Shown here: one piece after another, positions 54,287 to 61,818 of the stretch
Layout of the letters: every line of letters begins with the position of its first letter
Numbering within the stretch: the first letter of the stretch is position 1
Source of the DNA: Verrucomicrobiaceae bacterium UBA1938
Lineage (GTDB): Bacteria; Verrucomicrobiota; Verrucomicrobiia; Verrucomicrobiales; Verrucomicrobiaceae
Direction of reading: 5' to 3'
Length of the DNA: 64,000 bases
Assembly: GCA_002336895.1 (NCBI GenBank)
Contig: DDFC01000010.1
Span: 228,240 to 292,239 of the forward strand
Program-made: the position numbers and the translations under genes
The notes under the pieces: model-generated
What the model was told of the DNA's origin: nothing
Databases searched by the model: none
The model's input: only the letters and a program-made list of their open reading frames with translations

Positions 54287-55414
54287 GTGACTCCTTCCAA
54301 CCTCAGTCCCACGGACCGGCGGCGGCTCGACGAGCTGTACGAGCGGCTGGGGGCGTGCAGTGCGCGGAATGTGGGGTATCCCACGAACCAGGCGTTTGAT
54401 TATTCGGAGCTCTTTCGGTTTCTGGAGTTCAGCATCAACAATGTGGGAGATCCATTCCACAGCACAAACTACCGGCTGAACACGATGGAGTTTGAGCGCG
54501 AGGTGCTGGCGGACTTTGCGCGTTTCACGCAGGCGCCTGCGGATGAATGGTGGGGCTATGTGACCAGCGGCGGCACGGAGGGAAACATGTACGGCCTCTA
54601 CGTGGCGCGGGAGCTGTTTCCGGAGGGCATCTGCTACTTCAGCGAGGACACGCACTACAGCGTGGCCAAGGTGCTGCGCCTGCAGCACACGCGGAACATC
54701 ATGATCAAGAGCCAGCCGGACGGGCAGATGGACTACACGGACCTGCGCGAGACGCTGCGCATCCACCGCGATGTGCCGCCCATCCTCTTTGCCAACATCG
54801 GCACCACGATGAAGGGGGCGGTGGATGATCTGGGAAAGATCCGCGCCATCCTGGAGGACCTGGCCATTCCGAATGCCTACATCCATGCCGATGCGGCGCT
54901 CAGCGGAATGATCCTGCCCTTTGTGGATGAGCCGCAGCCGTGGAATTTCGCGGACGGGGCGGACAGCATCTCCATCAGCGGGCACAAGATGCTAGGCTCT
55001 CCCGTGCCCTGCGGTGTGGTGCTGGCGCGGAAGGCGCATGTGGACCGCATCGCACGGTCCATCGAATACATCGGTGCGCTGGACACCACCATCGCCGGCT
55101 CCCGCAGCGCCTTTTCTCCGCTGCTGCTCTGGCACCGGCTGCGTACGCTGGGGGAGGAGGGGCTGCGCGGCATGGTGCAGGCCTGCCTGGGCAATGCGGC
55201 GTATGCGGTGGAGCAGCTGCGCGCGCAGGGCATCGATGCCTGGTGCCACCGGAACTCCGTCACGGTGGTTTTCCCCAAGCCGCCGCCGGTGATGATGGAG
55301 AAATGGATCATCGCCCCGCGCAAAAACATCGGCCACCTGATCGTGATGCCGCATGTGACGCGGGCTGTGATCGACGCCTTTGTGACCGACTATGCCGCCG
55401 CTTTGAAATCCTGA
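54287..55414 (+). CDS. hdc: Histidine decarboxylase (PLP-dependent, group II)
   Basis: 375 residues beginning with GTG. It has the family features ARNVGYPTNQAFDYSELFRF, FSINNVGDPFHSTNYRLNT, WGYVTSGGTEGNMYGLYVAR, YFSEDTHYSVAKVLRLQ, and the PLP-binding Lys234 in SISGHKMLGSPVPCG. The length and motifs match the bacterial PLP histidine decarboxylases that convert histidine to histamine; activity on another amino acid cannot be excluded. It is followed after 14 nt by a tandem-ACT gene, so the two are almost certainly one operon. Confidence 0.82.
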   Translation: MTPSNLSPTDRRRLDELYERLGACSARNVGYPTNQAFDYSELFRFLEFSINNVGDPFHSTNYRLNTMEFEREVLADFARFTQAPADEWWGYVTSGGTEGNMYGLYVARELFPEGICYFSEDTHYSVAKVLRLQHTRNIMIKSQPDGQMDYTDLRETLRIHRDVPPILFANIGTTMKGAVDDLGKIRAILEDLAIPNAYIHADAALSGMILPFVDEPQPWNFADGADSISISGHKMLGSPVPCGVVLARKAHVDRIARSIEYIGALDTTIAGSRSAFSPLLLWHRLRTLGEEGLRGMVQACLGNAAYAVEQLRAQGIDAWCHRNSVTVVFPKPPPVMMEKWIIAPRKNIGHLIVMPHVTRAVIDAFVTDYAAALKS

Positions 55415-55428
55415 AACCTCCGTCTCTT

Positions 55429-55842
55429 ATGAAACAGCTCACCGTCCTTGTGCCGAACGAGCATGGCATCGCCGCCAGGCTGACCGCCGCGCTGGCCGAG
55501 CGCGGCATCAACATCGAGGAGATCGATGTGGAGAGCGTGGCGGACCACGGCATCGTCGTCATGAGCGTGGACCGCTATGACGAGGCATTGCGTGCGCTGA
55601 GCGACCACGGATTTCGTGCCATCACCCAGGACACGCTGCTGGTGCGGCTGGAAGACCGGCCGGGTGCGCTGGCCGCAGTGGCCCTGCGGTTGCGGGATGC
55701 AGGGCTGGACCTGCGCTCCATGCACATCCTGCGGCGGGATGCCTCCACCACCACCGCCAGCCTCGTGTGCTCTGACAATGCGCGTGCCGCAGAGGTGCTC
55801 AGAGATGTGCTGGTGGTCGAGCCCGGGGCAAATCGGTCCTGA
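55429..55842 (+). CDS. Tandem ACT-domain protein
   Basis: 137 residues made of two ACT modules: residues 1-65 (QLTVLVPNEHGIAARLTAAL, INIEEIDVESV) and 68-130 (TLLVRLEDRPGALAAVALRL, LDLRSMHILRR). ACT domains bind amino acids and control enzymes of amino acid metabolism. It has no catalytic domain. The gene is 14 nt downstream of the histidine decarboxylase, so it may be its ligand-sensing regulatory subunit; that link is inference. An upstream open frame reading to 54940 is out of frame with the decarboxylase and is not used. Confidence 0.8.
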   Translation: MKQLTVLVPNEHGIAARLTAALAERGINIEEIDVESVADHGIVVMSVDRYDEALRALSDHGFRAITQDTLLVRLEDRPGALAAVALRLRDAGLDLRSMHILRRDASTTTASLVCSDNARAAEVLRDVLVVEPGANRS

Positions 55843-55899
55843 AACGACGACGGCACTTGAGCATTGCGCGCCGCCTCCTAGTATCAGGCCCGGTTTCCC

Positions 55900-57117
55900 A
55901 TGTTTTTCCTGACCCCCCGCTATCTCAAGCACGCCAAGCTCCTGCACAAAGGGGTGACGCGCTTCATCAACTACAAGCGCGACGTGCTGCCGCCGGCCAA
56001 GCTGGATGAAATCTGCGCGCTGCGCACCCGGCTGGAGGAGGCCATGCGCGCCCGGGACAAGGCGCAGATCGCGGCGCTGAATGATGAGATCAACAAAACC
56101 TGCGAGAAGGCCCTGCCGCATGAGGAGCACTCGGACATCGGCGAAAACGTGGAGGTCTTTTTCGTGGCCATCGTCATCGCCCTGGGCATCCGCAGCTACG
56201 TGGCGCAGCCTTTCAAGATCCCCACGGGCTCCATGCAGCCGACGCTTTATGGCCTGGTGGCCAATCATACGGAGAAAGACGTGACGCCCAACCCGATTGC
56301 CCAGGTGAAGGACTGGGTGGCTGGGCGCAGCTACTACAATGTGCTGGCCAAGCGCTCCGGCTGGCTGAGAAGGGAGGAGCCTCTCACGGAGCACAGCTTT
56401 CTGGGCTTTTTCACCCACTGCCGCCTGCACTTTGATGACGGTGGCACGCAGTGGATCTGGGCACCCATGCGCCAGCTGGCCACCGACCCGGACGGCTTCA
56501 ATCTCGGCCTCCGCACCTACCTGAACCTGCCCACGAGCGAGGCGGGAGAGAAGATCACTCCAGATGCGCGTGTGGAACTCCAGATCACCAAATCAGGCGG
56601 CACCTATGTCACGGAGGGGCAGCTGCTGGCCCGAGGCACCCTGGACACCGGCGACCACGTGCTGGTGAACAAGTTTGCCTACAACTTCCGCAGCCCCAAG
56701 CGCGGTGAGGTGTTTGTCTTCACCACCAAGAACATCCGCAGTGCCTACATGAACATCCCGCCGGAGCAGGGCTCGCAGCACTACATCAAGCGCCTCGTGG
56801 GCGTGCCGGGGGACAAGCTGGAGGTGAAGTCGCCTGAGCTCTGGATCAATGGCAAATCCGCCGAGGAGTTTGGCATGAAACGCGTGGGCGGCATGCAGGG
56901 CGACTACAAGGGCTACGGAAACTTTGGCTACCTTTCCAGCGGCAGCACGCGAGAGCTGGCCAACCGCGAAGACAAGCGGGAATACTGGGCCATGGGGGAC
57001 AACAGCTACAACAGCTCAGACAGCCGCTACTGGGGCGCCGTGCCCGAGCGCAATCTCGTCGGCCCCGGCCTGTTCTGCTACTTCCCGCTGGGGCGGAACT
57101 GGGGGATAATCTGGTAG
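55900..57117 (+). CDS. lepB: Signal peptidase I, enlarged
   Basis: 405 residues. The membrane helix (EVFFVAIVIALGI) precedes the catalytic Ser111 in IPTGSMQPTLYG; Lys297 lies in HYIKRLVGVPGDKL, and the C-terminal box is YWAMGDNSYNSSDSRYWG. It removes signal peptides from exported proteins, which this genome has in number. It is about 130-150 residues longer than typical. The insertion (about 115-250) lies between the Ser region and GDHVLVNKFAYNFR, and an extra basic N-terminal region of 80 residues precedes the helix. The gene starts 57 nt after the ACT gene. Confidence 0.92.
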   Translation: MFFLTPRYLKHAKLLHKGVTRFINYKRDVLPPAKLDEICALRTRLEEAMRARDKAQIAALNDEINKTCEKALPHEEHSDIGENVEVFFVAIVIALGIRSYVAQPFKIPTGSMQPTLYGLVANHTEKDVTPNPIAQVKDWVAGRSYYNVLAKRSGWLRREEPLTEHSFLGFFTHCRLHFDDGGTQWIWAPMRQLATDPDGFNLGLRTYLNLPTSEAGEKITPDARVELQITKSGGTYVTEGQLLARGTLDTGDHVLVNKFAYNFRSPKRGEVFVFTTKNIRSAYMNIPPEQGSQHYIKRLVGVPGDKLEVKSPELWINGKSAEEFGMKRVGGMQGDYKGYGNFGYLSSGSTRELANREDKREYWAMGDNSYNSSDSRYWGAVPERNLVGPGLFCYFPLGRNWGIIW

Positions 57118-57294
57118 CTGGAGGAAATCTCCGCGCACTTTGACGCCAACCGCACCCCGGGTGCCGCACTGTGCGCCTGCCGGGGCAAAGGCTGCTGCGC
57201 TCGCGGTTCAGCCGGGCATTCTTTTTTAGAGAACCGGTCTGAACAAAGCGGCGAAGGCTGTGAGGCGGGGCTGGCTTCATGGGCGCACGCCCAT

Positions 57295-58395
57295 CTACTT
57301 CCTCAGCTCTTCCAGCGCCTGCTTCAGGTGGCCTTCCATCACATCCTTGCTGACGTAGGCGTCCCCGATCTTGCGGAGGAGGACAAAGCGGATCTTGCCG
57401 TTCTCGAATTTCTTGTCCGTGCGGGCGATGCGCATGAGCTCCTCGGTGTCCAGGTCATCCGGCAGGCGGGTGGGGAGGTCGCAGAGCTTGAGCAGGGTCA
57501 CGATGCGCTCGTAGTCGTCGGAGGTGAGGTCGCTGATCTGGGCGGAGAGCCAGGCGGCGGCGCGCAGGCCCAGGCTGATGGCCTCTCCGTGCAGCAGCCT
57601 GCCGTAGCCTGCGGCGGCCTCGATGGCGTGGCCGAGGGTGTGGCCAAAATTCAGCAGCGCACGCGTGCCGATGGTCTCGTGCTCGTCGGCCTCCACGATG
57701 ACGGCCTTGATGGCGATGTTGCGCCGGATGAGGCTGACGATGTCCCCCTTGCCGGCGGCGATGTCTTCGATGGCCTTGAACATGGAGGCATCGCGGATGC
57801 AGGCGTGCTTGATGATCTCGGCAAAGCCCTCGTTCCACTCGCGGGTGGGCAGGGAGCTGAGGGTGTCCAGATCGGCGATGACGTGCACTGGCTGGTGAAA
57901 GCAGCCCACCATGTTTTTAGCGTCGGGGAGATTGACGCCCGTCTTGCCGCCCACGGAGCTGTCCACCTGGGAGAGCACGGTGGTGGGCACCTGCACGTAG
58001 GGGATGCCGCGCTGGTACACGGCGGCGCAGAAGCCGGCCAGATCGCCGATGACTCCGCCACCCAGGGCGACGACGAAGCTCTTGCGGTCCAGCCCGGCGC
58101 GCACCATCTCGCCCAGCACAGACTGGCTCCAGGAGAGGGATTTGGAAGACTCGCCCGCAGGCACGGTGATGAGGCAGGGCTTTTTCCCGGCGGCGCGCAG
58201 GCTGGCCAGCACCGTCTCGGCATAGAGCGGGCCCACATTGCTGTCTGTCACCACGGCGCATGAGGTGCGGTCGGGCAGCTTTTTGTTCACCTCTTCACCG
58301 AGAGTCTTCAGCAGATCACGACCGACCTGGACCAGGTAGCTGCGGGGGCCTAGGTTGACGAAGACGGGGCGGACTGGCTGGACGGGCGGAGGCAT
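57295..58395 (-). CDS. aroB: 3-dehydroquinate synthase
   Basis: 366 residues from MPPPVQPVRPVFVNLG. It converts DAHP to 3-dehydroquinate in the shikimate pathway, using NAD and zinc. Motifs: the NAD site VALGGGVIGDLAGFCAAVYQ, VPTTVLSQVDSSVGGKTGVN, EWNEGFAEIIKHACIRD and the zinc-binding NFGHTLGHAIEAA with RLLHGEAISLG. It overlaps the 3' end of miaA by 46 nt, so translation is probably coupled. The long upstream open frame is miaA antisense to its own frame and is not part of the gene. Confidence 0.94.
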   Translation of the reverse strand: MPPPVQPVRPVFVNLGPRSYLVQVGRDLLKTLGEEVNKKLPDRTSCAVVTDSNVGPLYAETVLASLRAAGKKPCLITVPAGESSKSLSWSQSVLGEMVRAGLDRKSFVVALGGGVIGDLAGFCAAVYQRGIPYVQVPTTVLSQVDSSVGGKTGVNLPDAKNMVGCFHQPVHVIADLDTLSSLPTREWNEGFAEIIKHACIRDASMFKAIEDIAAGKGDIVSLIRRNIAIKAVIVEADEHETIGTRALLNFGHTLGHAIEAAAGYGRLLHGEAISLGLRAAAWLSAQISDLTSDDYERIVTLLKLCDLPTRLPDDLDTEELMRIARTDKKFENGKIRFVLLRKIGDAYVSKDVMEGHLKQALEELRK

Positions 58396-59312
58396 GGAAA
58401 GAGATCGAAGAGATGAGTGAGTGCGTACTGTGCCGTGGATGCGGAATCGAGGCAAATCGTTTGGAAGCAACGTTCGCGCCGGAACCACGTGATCTGGCGC
58501 TTGGCGTAGTGGCGGGTGGCCTGCTGGATGGCGGCGATGGTGTCCGCCAGCGTGGCCTCTCCGGCCAGGTGGGCGCGCACCTCGCGCACGCCGATGGCCT
58601 TTTCCGCCGTGGGGGAGAGCGGCCCCAGCGCGGCCACCTCGGCCACCAGCCCTGCGGCAAACATGTCCAGCGTGCGCTGATTGATCCGGCGGTAGAGCGC
58701 CTCGCGGTCCCACTGGAGGATGACGCCCTGCACCTCCGGCTCGGCCTGCTCAAAGGAGCGGCGCAGGCCGGACTGGGGGCGGCCGGAGAGCAGGCAGATC
58801 TCCAGCGCGCGCTCCACATAGCGGGGATTGCGCAGGTTTACGGTGGTGGCGGCCTCGGGGTCCCTTTGCAGCAGCCACACGATCTTTTCCCCGGGGGAGA
58901 GGTGCTTGAATCTCTCCCTGATTTGCGGAGACGCCGCAGGCAGCGGGGAGAGGCCGTGGGTGAGGGCCTTAATATACAAGCCGGACCCGCCCACCACGAT
59001 GGGCACGCGCCCCCGTGCGTCGATGTCCTGAATGACAGGCAGTGCCAGCGCATGGTAGCGCGCGGCATCGCACGACTCCGTGAGCGGCAGCACGCCGTAG
59101 AGGTGGTGCGGCACGCTGGCCAGCTCGGCGGCGGAGGGCTTGGCCGTGAGGAGGTCCATCCCGGCGTAGAGCTGGAAGGCATCTGCATTCACGATCTCCC
59201 CGCCCACCTGCCCGGCCAGGGCGATGGCCAATGCGGATTTCCCCGAGGCCGTGGGCCCGGTGATGAAGAAGGTGCTGGCTGGGAGCATGGACGTACCCGG
59301 CGGGCCGGGCAT
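58350..59312 (-). CDS. miaA: tRNA dimethylallyltransferase
   Basis: 320 residues. The P-loop ITGPTASGKSALAIALA is followed by NADAFQLYAGMDLLTAKP (normally DSxQVY), HHLYGV, the VVGGSGLYIKALTHGL box, NPRYVERALEI and RQITWFRRE. It adds the isopentenyl group to A37 of tRNAs reading UNN codons. The first-strand Asp-Ser is Asn-Ala-Asp here, a modest change. It overlaps the lipoprotein upstream by one base (ATGA) and aroB downstream by 46 nt. Confidence 0.93.
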   Translation of the reverse strand: MPGPPGTSMLPASTFFITGPTASGKSALAIALAGQVGGEIVNADAFQLYAGMDLLTAKPSAAELASVPHHLYGVLPLTESCDAARYHALALPVIQDIDARGRVPIVVGGSGLYIKALTHGLSPLPAASPQIRERFKHLSPGEKIVWLLQRDPEAATTVNLRNPRYVERALEICLLSGRPQSGLRRSFEQAEPEVQGVILQWDREALYRRINQRTLDMFAAGLVAEVAALGPLSPTAEKAIGVREVRAHLAGEATLADTIAAIQQATRHYAKRQITWFRRERCFQTICLDSASTAQYALTHLFDLFPCLRPSSQSAPSSST

Positions 59313-59476
59313 CAGAAGGCGTGCTCGATCTTGCGACCGACGTGGGAGATGCCCTCTCCGGTCTTTTCAAAGGCGTGGTCCACACCGCGTCCGGCGCGGG
59401 TCATGGGGCCGCCGCTGCCACGGCAGGCGGTCAGGGAGAGAACGACGACAGCGAGGAAGGAGGCGAAGATTTTCAT
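59312..59476 (-). CDS. Small entericidin-like lipoprotein
   Basis: 54 residues: MKIFASFLAVVVLSLTAC is a lipoprotein signal with lipobox LTAC. A short mature part follows, with RGVDHAFEKTGEGISHVGRK, like other tiny outer-membrane lipoproteins. The stop overlaps the miaA start. It is smaller than most annotated genes, but the clear lipobox supports it. Confidence 0.65.
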   Translation of the reverse strand: MKIFASFLAVVVLSLTACRGSGGPMTRAGRGVDHAFEKTGEGISHVGRKIEHAF

Positions 59477-60192
59477 ACAGGTGCAGAGTAGTGCAGGCGG
59501 TGGAAAGAGACAGAGAAAAAAGTGAAAAGCAAAAGGTGGAAAGGGAGAAGTAAAAGGCAGCGGAGCAGCTGGGCTGCGCGTAGGCATGGCGCTGATGTCG
59601 GCGCACAGCGCGGGCGGTCCGCAGTCAGCCCTCGCCGGTTCTGCCGCGCTCCAGGCTCGGAAACTCGGGCAACTTTTTGAGAGGCCAAAGTTGCCATGGC
59701 GGATGCATGTTGAGCCTCAAAAGTCTTCCACTAGCTGCACGATGCCGCCACGCCGTGCCATCAGCTGCGGCCTCCTGCGCAGTCTCAAGCCACGGTGAAG
59801 GAGAAAGTTGCCGAGTTGCCGCACCTATACACGGCAACTTGGCAACTTTTCAAAAACCGGGGGGCAGGCAGCGATGGGGCATGGCAGGCGAGTGCGCGAA
59901 GGCGTCTTGGACTGCGGTGAGAAGCGTTAGCGCCACACCGCTTTCGCAGGCCGGATGATTTGGCGAGGGGCTCAAGGCAAACGAACACCCCACCACTCAC
60001 GGCGCACGCCAGCCATGGGAACCTACGCCTGCCACGAGACGCTCGAAAGCGGTGCCGCCGATGCAGGCCTGCGCCGCGCATCTCTGCACCGCACTCCAAG
60101 ACGCTGCCGCGTGGTGGGCGTACCTGATTTTGTCTGAAGGCCATGGCGAGTGCGTTCTTGCTGGGCCACTGCAAGTTACCACCTAGGGGTGC
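59477..60192. other. Non-coding, palindrome-rich gap left of fic
   Basis: 716 nt without a supported gene. It holds two REP-like palindromes (59668-59695 and 59804-59849). It also holds a TTTCGCAGGCCGGAT copy (59940-59954) and the block GATGCAGGCCTGCGCCGCGC (from 60060) shared with 36833. Short open frames in it are translations of the repeats. Confidence 0.6.
59668..59849 (+). repeat. Palindrome pair left of fic
   Basis: Palindrome A: GGCAACTTT (59668-59676) with AAAGTTGCC (59687-59695). Palindrome B: an 18-nt arm AAAGTTGCCGAGTTGCCG (59804-59821) with CGGCAACTTGGCAACTTT (59832-59849) and a 10-nt loop (CACCTATACA). One position is a G-T wobble. The mirror-image pair lies at 61621-61795. Confidence 0.8.
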
Positions 60193-61521
60193 TCATTCTG
60201 TGCTGCCGCTGAGCTTTTTGATCTCAGCGAAGGCATGTGCCAAGGCTTTGTTGGCCAGAGTTTCAGCTTCGTCTGGGAGGACGGGCTCAGCAAATGCTCT
60301 CACGACTACATTCTCTTTGGCCACGTTGATTGCGTAGCGATTCTTGCTAAAAGCAATGCTCGCTGGGGCCAGTAAATTGAAAGGATTCGGGGCCTTGCCA
60401 AGATACCCCTGGAAATCATAGATCACAGTCAAAGATGAGTCGTGTTCGGGGGCTTGAATCAAAAGCTCCAGATCTTTTACAGGGTTGCCACTGGCTATGA
60501 GAAAATCCGGTTTCACTGTGACTTCTGTGAAATGGCTTCGAAAGAGAGGTTCTAATTTACTGAGCTTTGAGCAGAGCTTTTCGACGAACTCGCGAAGCCC
60601 TAAATTAAACAACGTTTGAAGGGCTTCTGGCGACCGAAACACCACCTTGTCCTTATTCTCCTGCTGATTCCGCACAAAGATCGCCACTTCCTTTTCCAGA
60701 TCGCTAGGCTCTTCGATGCTCTCTCCCTTGGCTGCCTTGATGCCGATCTGCATGGACCACTCCAGCCGGCGCTGGAGGTAGGTCATGAGGGCGGAGAGTT
60801 CGCCGGCATCTGCCAGGCGAAGGGCGGTGAGGTAGTCTTCTTTCTCCTCGGTGCGGACGATGAGGGGCAGCCAGCCGCCGCGCATGAGCACGTAGTTCAC
60901 CAGCAGGCGGGCCACGCGGCCGTTTCCATTTTCAAAGGGATGAATGATGATGAAGTCGTGATGCAGCTTGGCGATGCATGCTGCGACGGGCAGGGTGGGG
61001 GATGTCAGTTCCTGACGCAGCCATGCCACGAGATCGCTCATGCGTGCAGGTGTTTCCTCCACGCTGGCAAAGCTCATGATCTCCCCTGTGGCCTGGCGCA
61101 CGCTGTTGGGGGTGGTCTTGTACTCACCGGGGATGATCTCCTTGCGAGTGGTCTGGCCGTCGGCGGTTGTTGCTTGTTTCCAGAAGGGCTCCTTGAGGAT
61201 GATGCGGTTCAGGTCACGGATGTCGCCCTCGGAGATGAGGCGGTCTTTGTCGGCGGCGAGGGTGCGCACGTGCTCGATGCCCACATCGTGGGCTTTCATC
61301 TCCAGATACTCGCGATGGCTGTGGTTGCCGAGGGTGCGGTCATGCAGCAGGAGCAGTTCGGTTTCGCCGTAGGTCAGCGTATTGCCCTCGATGTGGTTGG
61401 AGTGGTAGTTCCACTCCAGGCGCAGCTTCTTCCACAGGCGTGCCTCGTTTTCCGCCGTCAGCGGCTGGAGGGCCAGCCATTCATGGCGCAGGGCATCGAG
61501 GTGCGGAATCTCTTTTTGCAT
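60193..61521 (-). CDS. Class II Fic-domain AMP transferase
   Basis: 442 residues from MQKEIPHLDALRHEW. The Fic motif HPFENGNGRVAR is at 194-205 (catalytic His194). The N-terminal inhibitory motif (S/T)xxxE(G/N) is Ser41 to Glu45-Gly46 in NYHSNHIEGN, placing it in class II, where the blocking helix is part of the same protein. A DUF4172-like N-terminus and a C-terminal domain of about 180 residues of unknown fold (with LQTLFNLGLREFVEKL) complete it. It transfers AMP or another nucleotide to a protein target. Palindrome pairs lie on both sides. The open frame upstream to 61788 runs through the right-hand palindromes and is not coding. Confidence 0.87.
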   Translation of the reverse strand: MQKEIPHLDALRHEWLALQPLTAENEARLWKKLRLEWNYHSNHIEGNTLTYGETELLLLHDRTLGNHSHREYLEMKAHDVGIEHVRTLAADKDRLISEGDIRDLNRIILKEPFWKQATTADGQTTRKEIIPGEYKTTPNSVRQATGEIMSFASVEETPARMSDLVAWLRQELTSPTLPVAACIAKLHHDFIIIHPFENGNGRVARLLVNYVLMRGGWLPLIVRTEEKEDYLTALRLADAGELSALMTYLQRRLEWSMQIGIKAAKGESIEEPSDLEKEVAIFVRNQQENKDKVVFRSPEALQTLFNLGLREFVEKLCSKLSKLEPLFRSHFTEVTVKPDFLIASGNPVKDLELLIQAPEHDSSLTVIYDFQGYLGKAPNPFNLLAPASIAFSKNRYAINVAKENVVVRAFAEPVLPDEAETLANKALAHAFAEIKKLSGSTE

Positions 61522-61620
61522 GTGGCAAGGGAAGCCGGAGATGGAAACAGACGCTACTGGAAAAGTAGAAAAAAGGAGGGCTTCTACGGGGCTGAAAGAG
61601 GGGGTGTTGGCTGCAAAACC

Positions 61621-61795
61621 ACGGCAACTTTCAGGGGTGCCAAAGTTGCCGTGCATCGGCTTTTCAGAGTGCAATGAGATGTCTCTTTTTACCATGGGAT
61701 ACCACGCCATGCTATCCTGTACGTGTCGATTTGAGGGGCCTGGCGCAAAGTTGCCAAGTTGCCGTGCATAGGTGCGGCAACTCGGCAACTTTGCG
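61621..61795 (-). repeat. Palindrome pair right of fic
   Basis: Palindrome A': ACGGCAACTTT (61621-61631) with AAAGTTGCCGT (61642-61652). Palindrome B': a 21-nt arm (61744-61764) pairs with 61775-61795. On the minus strand the B' arm reads CGCAAAGTTGCCGAGTTGCC and the loop is CACCTATGCA, so it is the inverted copy of palindrome B (59804-59849), including the wobble position. It lies between the fic start and the 3' end of the VWA gene. Confidence 0.8.
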
Positions 61796-61818
61796 TCCGG
61801 GCGGACAGGGAAGGGGGC

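Noticed and set aside
55858..55884. Promoter TTGAGC/TAGTAT before lepB
   Set aside because: It would leave a leader of only a few bases, and lepB may simply be co-transcribed with the ACT gene.
57180..57228. Terminator after lepB (GGCTG/CAGCC with a T run)
   Set aside because: The stem is only 5 bp with a 14-nt loop; too weak to list as a feature.
61522..61788. N-terminal extension of the Fic protein
   Set aside because: The extension translates the right-hand palindromes. The conserved start of the family is at MQKEIPHLDA.
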